A program made the position numbers and the translations under genes. The notes beneath the pieces are model-generated. The model was not told where the DNA came from. It did no database searches and saw only the letters and a list, made by a program, of their open reading frames with translations. Positions 50,586 to 58,522 of a DNA stretch of 64,000 bases are shown piece by piece; within the stretch, counting starts at the first letter, position 1; every line of letters begins with the position of its first letter. The stretch is from NCBI RefSeq assembly GCF_009649815.1, contig NZ_WJIC01000012.1, positions 124,001-188,000 of the forward strand, read 5' to 3'. The DNA is from Nocardia sp. SYP-A9097 (GTDB lineage: Bacteria > Actinomycetota > Actinomycetes > Mycobacteriales > Mycobacteriaceae).

Positions 50586-52244
50586 TTACTCCACCGCCGG
50601 TGTCACACCACCGGCGGTGGTACGCAGCGGTACTTCCTTCCAGAACACCACCAGGATCAAGGCGAGTAGCGCCACTCCCGACGTGGTGAGAAATACCGTG
50701 GACAGCGATTCCGCGAAGCCCACCTGAAAAGGCTTGGCCAGCACCGGATTCAGCCGCTGAATCACCGAACTGTCGCTGAGTACGCTCTGCGCGGCCGTGC
50801 TGTCGTGGTTCGAAAGTCCTTGTGCGAGCGCCATATCCGCCGGATTACCGTCGTGCGCCCCTTTGATCAGCGCCTGCTGGAATTCCGTATCCTGGCTCGC
50901 CGCAACGAGTTCGGTGCGAATATTCGGGGCCAGTCGAGTGAAGAGCACCGACAGGAATACCGCCGCGCCCAGCGTGCCGCCGATCTGCCGGAAGAAGGTG
51001 GCCGCCGCCGTCGAAACACCCATATCCTTGGGCGGCAACGCATTCTGCAGCGCGATGATGAGCGGCTGCATGAGATTGCCGAGCCCGAAACCCACGCACA
51101 GCATGAACAGCACCACCACCCAGTACGCGGTATCGGCCTTCAGATAGTGCAGCAGGAACAGCCCGAGGGTGATCATGCCCGCGCCGACCAGCGTGTACGC
51201 CTTGTAGCGGCCGGTGCGGGAGATCAACTGCCCGGACAGGATCGAGCCGATCATCATGCCCAGCACCATGGGCATCATCTGCAAACCGCCGATCATCGGA
51301 CTGGCCCCGCGCACCGCCTGCAAATACTGCGGCAGCAGCAGAATCCCGCCGAACATGCCCGCGCCCACCACGAATGAGATCACCACGCCCAGTGCGAAAG
51401 TGCGGTCGGCGAAGATGCGCAGGGGGATCATCGCGGCATCCCCGAGCGCCGCCTCCACCGCCACGAAGCCCAGGATTCCGATCGTCCCGACGGCATAGCA
51501 GAGCACCGATCTGCCACTGCCCCAACCCCATTCGCGGCCCTGTTCGGCCACGATCAACAGCGGTGCGATGCCGATGGCCAGCACCAGCGCACCCCAGTAG
51601 TCGACGCGATCGCGGGAGCGTTCCCGCGCGGGCAGATGCAGCGCCCGGGTCACCACGAGCAGGGTGAACAGGCCGATCGGCACATTCACCAGGAATACCC
51701 AGCGCCAGCCCGAAATTCCGAGAATACTTTCCTGACCTGCGAACAATCCGCCCAGCACCGGCCCGAGCACACTCGAGGTACCGAACACCGCCAGGAAATA
51801 GCCCTGATACCTGGCCCGCTCCCGAGGGGGCACGATATCGCCGACGATGGTGAGCGCCAACGACATCAGCCCACCCGCGCCCAGACCCTGCACCGCACGG
51901 AAAGCGGCCAGCTCATACATGGAATGCGCGAACGCGCAGAGCAGTGAACCGGTCAGGAAGATGATGATGGCGGCCAGATAGAAGGGCTTGCGCCCGTACA
52001 TATCCGAGAGTTTGCCGTACAACGATGTGGCGAGCGTGGAGGTGATCAGATACGCCGTGGTCGCCCACACCTGCAGCGAATACCCGTGCAGGTCATCGGC
52101 AATGGTGCGAATCGCGGTGGACACGATGGTCTGATCGAGCGCGGCGAGCAGGATGCCGAGCAACAGCCCGCTCAGAATCACCATAATCTGCCGATGGGTG
52201 AAGCCGCCTGCTTCGGTCGACTCGCCCACCTCGGATGTAGCCAT
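50586..52244 (-). CDS. DHA2-family MFS drug exporter (EmrB/QacA type)
   Basis: A 552-residue transporter with 14 predicted membrane helices. Family motifs are LAALDQTIVSTAIRTIADDLHG (motif D1), LYGKLSDMYGRKPFYL (motif A) and LGPVLGGLFAGQ (motif C, antiporter). It exports hydrophobic or cationic drugs by proton antiport. A soluble loop of about 60 residues precedes the last helix. ATG 52244, with GGAGG 6 nt before it, is preferred to an upstream start 6 bp away. No regulator gene is adjacent. Confidence 0.9.
   Translation of the reverse strand: MATSEVGESTEAGGFTHRQIMVILSGLLLGILLAALDQTIVSTAIRTIADDLHGYSLQVWATTAYLITSTLATSLYGKLSDMYGRKPFYLAAIIIFLTGSLLCAFAHSMYELAAFRAVQGLGAGGLMSLALTIVGDIVPPRERARYQGYFLAVFGTSSVLGPVLGGLFAGQESILGISGWRWVFLVNVPIGLFTLLVVTRALHLPARERSRDRVDYWGALVLAIGIAPLLIVAEQGREWGWGSGRSVLCYAVGTIGILGFVAVEAALGDAAMIPLRIFADRTFALGVVISFVVGAGMFGGILLLPQYLQAVRGASPMIGGLQMMPMVLGMMIGSILSGQLISRTGRYKAYTLVGAGMITLGLFLLHYLKADTAYWVVVLFMLCVGFGLGNLMQPLIIALQNALPPKDMGVSTAAATFFRQIGGTLGAAVFLSVLFTRLAPNIRTELVAASQDTEFQQALIKGAHDGNPADMALAQGLSNHDSTAAQSVLSDSSVIQRLNPVLAKPFQVGFAESLSTVFLTTSGVALLALILVVFWKEVPLRTTAGGVTPAVE
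50591..50620. terminator. Hairpin inside the end of the MFS gene, after ppa
   Basis: A 12-bp perfect stem CCACCGCCGGTG/CACCGGCGGTGG with a 6-nt loop lies 15 bp past the ppa stop and within the last codons of the convergent MFS gene. It can end ppa transcripts; there is no T tract. Confidence 0.5.
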
Positions 52245-52337
52245 GACCAACCTCCCCGGTCCCCGCTCACGATAAGCGGGCGGGAACCGGGAGGCCAGCG
52301 GTTTCCGGTGCCGAGCCCCGGAGTGTTTCGAGAGTTG

Positions 52338-53159
52338 TTACTTCCCTCGGAACTTCGGGGCGCGCTTCTCGAATACGGCCTGAATCGCCTCGGTCAGATC
52401 CTCCGACGGCAGGAACGCCGAATTCCAGGCCGACACATAGCGCAGCCCGTCCGCGACCTTGCCCGCCTTCGGATGATCCAGCACATCCTTGATGCCCTGC
52501 ACCACCAGCGGCGGATTCTCGGCAATCTCACGCGCCAGCGCGTACGCCGCGTCCAGTACCGCTTCCTGATCGGCGAACACGTCGTTGATCAGTCCGATCT
52601 TCTCCGCGCGCGCCGCGTCGATATCCTTACCGGTGTAGGCGAGTTCGCGCAGATGCCCCTCACCGATGATCCCCGGAAGCCGGTGCAGCGAACCGATATC
52701 CGCGACGATGGCGACCTTCGCCTCCCGCAGACTGAACTTGGCGTCCGCACTGGCCAGCCGGATATCGGCGGCCGCGATCAGATCCAGCCCGCCGCCGATG
52801 CACCAGCCGGAGACCGCCGCGATGACCGGCTTGTGGCAGTCGGCGACCGCGGTCACCGAAGCCTGCATCTCGCGCACATGGCGCAGGAAGTCGGTGCGCG
52901 GTCCGGCGAGCGCGCGCTCGGCGAGCAGCGGGCCGAAGAGCGGGCTCATGGCGGGCAGGTCCAGCCCGTAGGAGAAGTGCTTGCCCGCGCCGGTCAGTAC
53001 GACGGCCCGCACCTGCGGGTCGGCGTCGAGCTCACCGAAGATGAGCGGCAGTTCGCGCCAGAAGTCCGGGCCCATGGCATTGCCTTTGCCGGGACCGGTC
53101 AGCGTCACCGTCGCGATGTGGTCCTTGCTTTCGACCTCGAAAGCCTTCCAATCGGTCAT
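52338..53159 (-). CDS. Crotonase, dienoyl-CoA isomerase-like
   Basis: A 273-residue enoyl-CoA hydratase/isomerase family protein. The oxyanion hole lies in GKHFSYGLDL and AVSGWCIGGGLDLIAAADIRL. In place of the hydratase glutamates it has Asp in GGGLDL, Glu in LREAKVAI and Asp in VADIGSLHRLP. This is the acid set of delta(3,5)-delta(2,4)-dienoyl-CoA isomerase. It therefore probably moves double bonds in unsaturated acyl-CoAs during beta-oxidation. ATG 53159 opens the domain; the open frame continues far upstream as a shadow. Rv3774 (echA21) is a likely counterpart. Confidence 0.85.
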   Translation of the reverse strand: MTDWKAFEVESKDHIATVTLTGPGKGNAMGPDFWRELPLIFGELDADPQVRAVVLTGAGKHFSYGLDLPAMSPLFGPLLAERALAGPRTDFLRHVREMQASVTAVADCHKPVIAAVSGWCIGGGLDLIAAADIRLASADAKFSLREAKVAIVADIGSLHRLPGIIGEGHLRELAYTGKDIDAARAEKIGLINDVFADQEAVLDAAYALAREIAENPPLVVQGIKDVLDHPKAGKVADGLRYVSAWNSAFLPSEDLTEAIQAVFEKRAPKFRGK

Positions 53160-53285
53160 CGGACCAGCGTATCGGGGGTGCACGGGGCCTGGGCGGGCGG
53201 TCCGAACCCGGTGTTGAATCCGCTGTCCCGCACGGGTTTCCGCGCTGGTCCGCACATTCACCGCAATCGCTCTACTCTGGTTGCC

Positions 53286-53759
53286 ATGCGCAGGTCCCTG
53301 CCACCGGTCGCCTCCAAAGTCTCCGACACCCTCATCGCTCGCGGCCATCACGGGGTGATCCTCACCCAGCCGCAACCCACCCACACCGCCGCCGAGGCCG
53401 CTCAGGCGCTCGGCGTGGAGATCGGCGCGATCACCAAATCGCTGGTCTTCCTGCTCGACGACGATCCGGTACTGCTGCTGGTCTCCGGCGCGCACACGGT
53501 GCATCTGGACCGCACCGGGGAACGCCTGGAAGGCACGCTGACCCGGGCCCCGGCCGCCATGGTGCGGGAGGTGACGGGTCAGCCGATCGGCGGAGTCGCT
53601 CCCGTCGGGCATCCGATCAACCTGCCCACCTTCATCGACAACGCGCTCGGCCGGCATCCGGAATTGTGGGCCGCGGGCGGGCATCCGAATACCGTCTTCC
53701 GCACTACTTTTGGTGAGCTGGTCCGGATAACCGCAGGTCTGGCCATCGACGTGGATTGA
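53286..53759 (+). CDS. YbaK/EbsC-family aminoacyl-tRNA deacylase
   Basis: A 157-residue editing domain. The conserved pattern is THTAAEAAQALGVEIGAITKSLVFL (catalytic Lys), VSGAHTVHLDR, and GQPIGGVAPVGHPINLPTFID. Standalone members remove Cys or similar residues mischarged onto tRNA-Pro. ATG 53286 begins the domain. It is 61 bp upstream of a flavin reductase gene on the same strand and divergent from the crotonase gene. Confidence 0.9.
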   Translation: MRRSLPPVASKVSDTLIARGHHGVILTQPQPTHTAAEAAQALGVEIGAITKSLVFLLDDDPVLLLVSGAHTVHLDRTGERLEGTLTRAPAAMVREVTGQPIGGVAPVGHPINLPTFIDNALGRHPELWAAGGHPNTVFRTTFGELVRITAGLAIDVD

Positions 53760-53820
53760 GAATCGGCAGTTTCCTGCACCGGATGGAATATCCGGCGGGT
53801 AGTGGACGTAGGTTCGGAAG

Positions 53821-54369
53821 GTGACCGATTCTCCGACGCCTGGCGCCGAGCTTCATGTGCCCGACGACCTGAGCGGCATCACCGCCCAGCAGTACCGCGC
53901 CGCCATGCGGCACTATCCGGCGGGCGTCACCATTGTCACGCTGAATTCCGATGACGGACCGGTCGGTTTCACCGCAACCTCGTTCGCATCGCTCTCCGCG
54001 CAGCCGCCGCTCATCTCGTTCAATATCGCCGAGACCTCGTCGAGTATCGCCGCCATGTCGCAGGCGCAGTCGGTGGTCGTGCACTTCATCGGTCAGCATC
54101 AGAAGCATCTGGCGCAGCGGTTCAGCCGCAGCGCGGCGGAGCGTTTCACCGACCGGTCGCTCTGGACCACCCTCGAATCCGGCGAACCGGTCCTGCACGG
54201 CACCCCGATCTGGGTGCGCGCCACCGTGCACCAGCTGATTCCGATCGGCGATCACACCCTGGTGATCGGCCTGGTAACCCGAGTCCACGACAACACCGAG
54301 GACGCACCCGCCGTCGGCCCGCTGGTCTATTACAACGGCGTCTACCACCGCGCCGAGATCGCCGACTGA
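53821..54369 (+). CDS. Flavin reductase-like FMN-binding protein
   Basis: A 182-residue split-barrel flavin reductase. YRAAMRHYPAGVTIVTL, GFTATSFASLSAQPPLISFNI (flavin phosphate and ring contacts) and LVYYNGVYHR are the family blocks. It passes electrons from NAD(P)H to free flavin, usually for a separate monooxygenase; no such partner lies in this window's neighbourhood. Start GTG 53821. The operon with the YbaK gene is possible but unproven. Confidence 0.9.
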   Translation: MTDSPTPGAELHVPDDLSGITAQQYRAAMRHYPAGVTIVTLNSDDGPVGFTATSFASLSAQPPLISFNIAETSSSIAAMSQAQSVVVHFIGQHQKHLAQRFSRSAAERFTDRSLWTTLESGEPVLHGTPIWVRATVHQLIPIGDHTLVIGLVTRVHDNTEDAPAVGPLVYYNGVYHRAEIAD

Positions 54370-54377
54370 CACTCCGG

Positions 54378-55001
54378 TCACGCCGCCGAGGCCACCGTCC
54401 CTATCCCGAGAGCCGCCAGGATTCCGGCACTCGCCCGCTCCAGCCGATCGCGCACCTTCGGTTTGCGCAGCAGCGCCACCGCCCGCGAGGCCGCCACCGC
54501 CAGCAGCACCATTTCGATTGCGGCAATGCTGGATTCGATCGCGCCGAGGGTGAGCGTATCGGCGAAACTCACGTGCGCGAGGAACTGCGGCAGCACCGCG
54601 AGATAGAACAGGCCGACCTTCGGATTGAAAACACAGGACAGCAATCCGGCGGCGAATGCCGAGCGAACCGAGGAGGCCCGGGCGCTGGACTGCTCCAACT
54701 CCGGCTCCGCCGACCCCTTGCGATGCGCCATCAACGCTCGAATCCCCAAGTACAGCAGGTAGATTCCGCCGATCACCTTCAGCGTGCGATACGCCGTGGC
54801 CGACTGCTCCAGCAGCGCCGCCACTCCGGCGGCGACAACCACCGCCCAGACGATTCCGCCGCAGGCCGATCCGGCCGCGGCGGCGATCCCGGGACGCGGT
54901 CCGGCCATCGAAAAGCGCAGTACCAGAAAGGTATCCGGGCCAGGGGTGAGGGCCAGCAGCACACACAACCCGATAAAGCTCAGCAGCAGGGGGAGACTCA
55001 C
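54378..55001 (-). CDS. LysE/RhtB-family amino-acid exporter
   Basis: A 207-residue membrane protein with six helices. LLALTPGPDTFLVLRFSMAGPRPGIAAAAGSACGG near the start is the LysE/RhtB hallmark. SVRSAFAAGLLSCVFNPKVGLFYLAVLPQFL is the second conserved half. Members export Lys, Thr, homoserine or related compounds. Start is uncertain: GTG 55001 begins the first helix, and a TTG at 55037 gives 12 more residues. It converges on the flavin reductase gene with a gap of 8 bp. Confidence 0.87.
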   Translation of the reverse strand: MSLPLLLSFIGLCVLLALTPGPDTFLVLRFSMAGPRPGIAAAAGSACGGIVWAVVVAAGVAALLEQSATAYRTLKVIGGIYLLYLGIRALMAHRKGSAEPELEQSSARASSVRSAFAAGLLSCVFNPKVGLFYLAVLPQFLAHVSFADTLTLGAIESSIAAIEMVLLAVAASRAVALLRKPKVRDRLERASAGILAALGIGTVASAA

Positions 55002-55050
55002 CCGCTCATGGCAGCGCACCGGGCGGCCCGAACGCAAGCGGATATGCGAA

Positions 55051-55089
55051 AGCCGCCGGACCTGCTCGAAATCAGCAGGTCCGGCGGCT
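55051..55089 (-). terminator. Terminator downstream of heme oxygenase
   Basis: A perfect 16-bp stem AGCCGCCGGACCTGCT/AGCAGGTCCGGCGGCT with a 7-nt loop begins 18 bp after the heme oxygenase stop. On the minus strand it is followed by TTCGCATAT. Confidence 0.88.
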
Positions 55090-55106
55090 CACCGAGCTAC
55101 GAAGAT

Positions 55107-55766
55107 TCAGTTCCGCGCGCTGAATTCCGCACCCAGATCGTGGAACACATTCGTGTTCATCGTGAAGGCCAGGCGAGCCTCGTCGAGTACCTTCTCCACA
55201 TCGGCGCCCTCGATCGGCAGCGCGTCCAGGGCATCGCGGTAGTCGCGCTTGAACGCGGCCGGGTTGGTGATCTTGTCGAAGACGTAGAACCGCACGCCGT
55301 CACCCTTTTTCGGCAGATCCCACAGCTTCTCCGCGGTACCGCGAATGACCTGGCCACCGGAGAGATCGCCCAGGTAGCGGGTGTAGTGATGCACCACGTA
55401 TCCGGCGGTCCACTGGGTCGCGCACTCTTCGATGCGGGCGGCGTAGGCCGCGGTGGTATTCAGCGCGGTCAGCTCATCGCGCCAGCGCGGGCCGCCGAGG
55501 TAGGCGAGATCGGCCTCGATGGCGGCCAGGCGGTTCAGCTCCGACTTCACGAACGGGCCCGCGATCGGATCGGAAGCCAGTGTGGCGGAATGCTTTTCGA
55601 GCGCCGAGTAGACGAACCAGAGCTGCGAGGTGTAGCGGTAGAAGGCCTCGACGCCGAGCTGCCCGGTGAGCAGGTCCTTCATGAAGGTGGAGTGTTCGGC
55701 CTCGGCGTGCTGCTGCTCGGTGGCGCTGCGAATGAGCGTCGAGAACGGCGTGCTGGTGTCCAACAT
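55107..55766 (-). CDS. hmuO: Heme oxygenase (biliverdin-producing)
   Basis: A 219-residue all-helical oxygenase that opens heme to biliverdin, CO and iron. The proximal His is in SATEQQHAEAEHSTFM; the distal helix is HHYTRYLGDLSGGQVI, with the Gly-rich bend over heme. The length equals the HmuO family. ATG 55766, with GAGGAG 7 nt upstream, is preferred over a longer frame to 55799. An IdeR-like site lies 35 bp upstream, so iron starvation should turn the gene on. Confidence 0.95.
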   Translation of the reverse strand: MLDTSTPFSTLIRSATEQQHAEAEHSTFMKDLLTGQLGVEAFYRYTSQLWFVYSALEKHSATLASDPIAGPFVKSELNRLAAIEADLAYLGGPRWRDELTALNTTAAYAARIEECATQWTAGYVVHHYTRYLGDLSGGQVIRGTAEKLWDLPKKGDGVRFYVFDKITNPAAFKRDYRDALDALPIEGADVEKVLDEARLAFTMNTNVFHDLGAEFSARN

Positions 55767-55800
55767 GGTCGAGCTCCTCGTGGTCTCCGGGGCTACCACC

Positions 55801-55819
55801 TTTGGCTACCCTAACTTTC
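55801..55819. promoter_or_regulatory. IdeR/DtxR iron-box-like site
   Basis: On the minus strand the site reads GAAAGTTAGGGTAGCCAAA. By my alignment it matches 13 of 19 bases of the consensus TTAGGTTAGGCTAACCTAA, including most of the inner GTTAGG-TAxCC. It lies 35 bp upstream of the heme oxygenase start, where an iron-loaded repressor would block transcription. Confidence 0.65.
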
Positions 55820-55943
55820 TTCTCGACCATACGCTTCAGCAACGATCGCGCGATTCGACCTTTTCGCTCCTCCCACTCCAACTTTCGGATGATTTTCCGG
55901 AGGGGGTTGACAAGACCCTCGATCGTCTGCAAGCCTCTTCAAC

Positions 55944-56060
55944 CAGGTCATGAGTACCAGCGCAAAGCCCTGGCTAGCTGGTCGGCAACCCTCCTCCGCG
56001 GTGGGGTGCTCCAGGTGACGACCCGGCCGACGCCCAAACCGGGCGCGGCAAGCGCGGACT
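55944..56060 (+). ncRNA. SAM-IV riboswitch
   Basis: The run from GGTCATGAG (about 55946) through CCAGCG, AAGCCC-GGCT, CGGCAACCCTCC, CCGCGGTGGGGTGC and CAGGTGACGACC matches the actinobacterial SAM-IV consensus. GGTC at the start pairs with GACC near 56020. The following GGGCGCGGCAAGCGCGG supplies the extra stem/pseudoknot part. It ends about 50 bp before an aminotransferase gene on the same strand. SAM-IV senses S-adenosylmethionine and normally turns off sulfur genes. CGATCA/TGATCG at 56063-56083 could be part of the expression platform. Confidence 0.9.
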
Positions 56061-56111
56061 CTCGATCACTCTTCTTCTGATCGCGTGTCCCTTGCCCGAT
56101 GGGATTTCGTG

Positions 56112-57425
56112 ATGACTGCATTTGCCGACCAGACCTGCACCGCCCTCACCACCGTCTCCGGCTGCGATCTCCAGGTACCCCTGGTTCAGGGCGGCACCAC
56201 CAGGTACGCCAACTTCGACTATGCCGCCAGCGCACCGGCTTTGGCGCAGGTCACCGCCCGTGTCCAGGAGCTGCTGCCGTTCTACGCCAGCGTGCACCGC
56301 GGTGCGGGCTACGCCTCCCGCGTCTCCACCGACTGCTACGAATCCGCGCGCGGTTCGGTCGCCCGCTTCCTCAATGCGGCCGACGACCAGGTCGTGGTCT
56401 TCACCCGCAACACCACCGACTCGCTGAACCTGCTCGCGGCCTGCGTGCCCGGTGACACGGTGGTGCTGGATGTGGAACACCACGCCAACTTCCTGCCGTG
56501 GGTCAAGAACGGCCGCCGGGTGGTACCGATCGCGGACACCATCGAGGAGACCATTCAGCGCGTGGTCGCCGAGCTGTGCACCAAACCCGCTGCGCTACTT
56601 GCCATTACCGGCGCGTCCAATGTGACCGGGGAACTGCTCCCGCTGGAGCGACTGGCCTGGATCGCGCACCAGTGCGGCACCCGCGTCCTGGTGGACGCCG
56701 CTCAGCTGGCCCCGCACCGCCGCATCGATCTGCGGACCAGCGGCATCGATTACCTGGCCTTCTCCGGCCACAAGGCGTACGCGCCGTTCGGCGCGGGCGT
56801 ACTCGTCGGCCGCCGGGACTGGCTCGATACCGCCGAGCCGTACCTGGCCGGTGGCGGTGCGGTCCGTTCGGTCACCGCCGACAGCGTCGAGTGGGCTCCG
56901 GCCCCGCAACGGCACGAGGCCGGTTCCCCCAATGTGCTGGGCGTGGCCGCGCTGGCCGCCGCCTGCGATGCCCTCGCCGAGCTCGACCAGACCACCGTGC
57001 TCGAGCATGAGCAGTACCTCACCCACCGCCTGCGCTACGGACTGAAAACCGTTCCGGGCGTGAACTTCCTGCGCATCTGGCGGGACAGCACCGACGCCGT
57101 CGGCATTGTCGCCTTCACCGTGGACGGTTTCGAACCCGGACAGGTCGCCGCGTATCTCTCCGCCGAACACGGCATCGGCGTCCGCGACGGCCGCTTCTGC
57201 GCGCATCCGCTGCTGTCCCGGCTCGGCGTGGATGCCGCCCTGCGCGCCAGCATCGGCCTGGGCAGCACCACCGCCGATGTGGACCGTCTCATCGACGCCA
57301 TTGCCGCGCTGGTCGAGAACGGCCCCACCTGGGATTACGCCAAGACCGACGGCCACTGGAACCCCACCCCGGAGACCCGCCCTTTCGGCGGCTCCGACGC
57401 GGGCGCGGCCCCTTGTGGATTCTGA
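56112..57425 (+). CDS. Class V aminotransferase / cysteine desulfurase-like protein
   Basis: A 437-residue PLP enzyme of the SufS/selenocysteine lyase fold. FDYAASAPALAQV, ASVHRGAGYAS and DVEHHANFLPW are substrate and PLP contacts. LVDAAQLAPHRRIDL carries the PLP Asp, and AFSGHKAYAPFGAGVLVG carries the Schiff-base Lys. Late GVRDGRFCAHPLLSRLG replaces the usual Cys loop, so desulfurase activity is not certain. ATG 56112 is preceded by a weak GGGAT site. A SAM-IV riboswitch upstream ties it to sulfur amino-acid metabolism; Rv3778c is a probable counterpart. Confidence 0.88.
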   Translation: MTAFADQTCTALTTVSGCDLQVPLVQGGTTRYANFDYAASAPALAQVTARVQELLPFYASVHRGAGYASRVSTDCYESARGSVARFLNAADDQVVVFTRNTTDSLNLLAACVPGDTVVLDVEHHANFLPWVKNGRRVVPIADTIEETIQRVVAELCTKPAALLAITGASNVTGELLPLERLAWIAHQCGTRVLVDAAQLAPHRRIDLRTSGIDYLAFSGHKAYAPFGAGVLVGRRDWLDTAEPYLAGGGAVRSVTADSVEWAPAPQRHEAGSPNVLGVAALAAACDALAELDQTTVLEHEQYLTHRLRYGLKTVPGVNFLRIWRDSTDAVGIVAFTVDGFEPGQVAAYLSAEHGIGVRDGRFCAHPLLSRLGVDAALRASIGLGSTTADVDRLIDAIAALVENGPTWDYAKTDGHWNPTPETRPFGGSDAGAAPCGF

Positions 57426-57454
57426 ATCGACACAGCGGATTCTGAATCGCTGAC

Positions 57455-57643
57455 TCAGAACACCAGGTAGCGCTGGGCGAGCTCCTCGACGAACGGATCG
57501 TCGTCGGCAACGGCATCAAGTATGTCGAGATCGTCCTGCACCGAAAGCTGGCGCGTATCTTCCTGATCCGGATCCGGCGGCCCGTCCTCTTCGAGCTGCC
57601 GGATCAGTTTCGCGCGCACCCGCTCCTTCAACGAATCACCCAT
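57455..57643 (-). CDS. Small acidic hypothetical protein
   Basis: A 62-residue protein, MGDSLKERVRAKLIRQLEED at the start, then an acidic middle (PPDPDQEDTRQLSVQDDLDILDA) and an end in FVEELAQRYLVF. It is predicted helical with no membrane segment. I do not recognise a family. It lies 15 bp downstream of the DUF2752 gene on the same strand, so it is likely its operon partner. The compact, charged design and codon pattern suggest a real gene. Confidence 0.6.
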   Translation of the reverse strand: MGDSLKERVRAKLIRQLEEDGPPDPDQEDTRQLSVQDDLDILDAVADDDPFVEELAQRYLVF

Positions 57644-57658
57644 AGCCAGAGCATGCCA

Positions 57659-58147
57659 TCACACCGGCGCGAGCCAGGTCCCCCACGGCGTATTACGCAG
57701 CACCGTATATAGGAGAAGGAATGCCATGGTCACCCACATAGCCGGCTTCGGCAGCACCTGCGGCAGCCGCGGCGGAGTCGCCTTCCCCTGAAAACCCCGG
57801 ACCAGCCAGGTCCCCCACCACGCCAGGAAGCCCAGCAGCAACGGGAACAGCAGGATATTGCTGTGAATCGCGTCGAGCACATGGCCTTCGGTGAGATTGT
57901 GCAGCCCGCGCAATCCACCGCAGCCCGGACACCACCACCCCGTCAACTCCTTGAACGGGCAGATACCGTACGAACCCTGCTCATGTGGATCCCGAAAATG
58001 CAGTAGCGCCAGCCCACCGGCCACCGCACCGCCCACGAGCAACGGCAATCCAGCACTCAGCCACCTGGGGCGAGTAGCAGATTCGGCGTCGAACGCCTGC
58101 GCGGTATCCACCAGACAACCGTAACCGCGCCCCCGCCGACCCGCCAT
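57659..58147 (-). CDS. DUF2752 membrane protein
   Basis: A 162-residue protein with three membrane helices (near residues 32-50, 94-114 and 135-155). The DUF2752 signature is clear: YGICPFKELTGWWCPGCGGLRGLHNLTEG, with four Cys in CPF...CPGCGG, and later AIHSNILLFPLL. The Cys set suggests metal or disulfide chemistry, but no function is known. ATG 58147 is tentative, as the frame is open far upstream and the ribosome site is weak. Confidence 0.85.
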   Translation of the reverse strand: MAGRRGRGYGCLVDTAQAFDAESATRPRWLSAGLPLLVGGAVAGGLALLHFRDPHEQGSYGICPFKELTGWWCPGCGGLRGLHNLTEGHVLDAIHSNILLFPLLLGFLAWWGTWLVRGFQGKATPPRLPQVLPKPAMWVTMAFLLLYTVLRNTPWGTWLAPV

Positions 58148-58246
58148 ATCACCGCCGACTTCGCACCCCCTGCGAACAGGATTAACTCTGCATACTCGTG
58201 GGTATGCTTCCCCGGCAACGGTTTTCGATTCGGGGAAGGTAGGCAT

Positions 58247-58501
58247 ATGAGCCAGCGCCAGGCCGACGGCGACAAGATCGCCCGCGCCGCGGCATCCGCC
58301 GGTGTGCTCGCCTTCATCATCGTCGCCAAAGCGGGCAGCCGAGTCCTCGGCTGGTCTTTCGGCCTGATCATGCTGTTCGGAGTTCTCACGCTCGCCCTGA
58401 TCGGCGCGGGCGCCTACTTCTGGTCCAAGAAGCAGGTGCAACCGGCCCCGCCCGGCATCGAGGCGGATCCGCCCACACAGCCGCTGTTCTACCAGCGGTA
58501 A
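58247..58501 (+). CDS. Small two-helix membrane protein
   Basis: An 84-residue protein with hydrophobic segments at about 15-27 and 33-58 (GLIMLFGVLTLALIGAGAYFW) and a Pro-rich cytoplasmic tail ending PPTQPLFYQR. ATG 58247 has GGGGAAGG about 8 nt upstream, supporting expression. No family is recognised. It is divergent from DUF2752 and converges on a TetR gene 21 bp away. Confidence 0.65.
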   Translation: MSQRQADGDKIARAAASAGVLAFIIVAKAGSRVLGWSFGLIMLFGVLTLALIGAGAYFWSKKQVQPAPPGIEADPPTQPLFYQR

Positions 58502-58522
58502 TCCCGCGCCACCGGCGGTAAT

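Noticed and set aside
57417..57449. A 13-bp direct repeat GGATTCTGAATCG at the end of the aminotransferase gene
   Set aside because: Two copies 20 bp apart, the first containing the stop codon. It is more likely a small local duplication than an attachment site, as there is no integrase or island boundary here.
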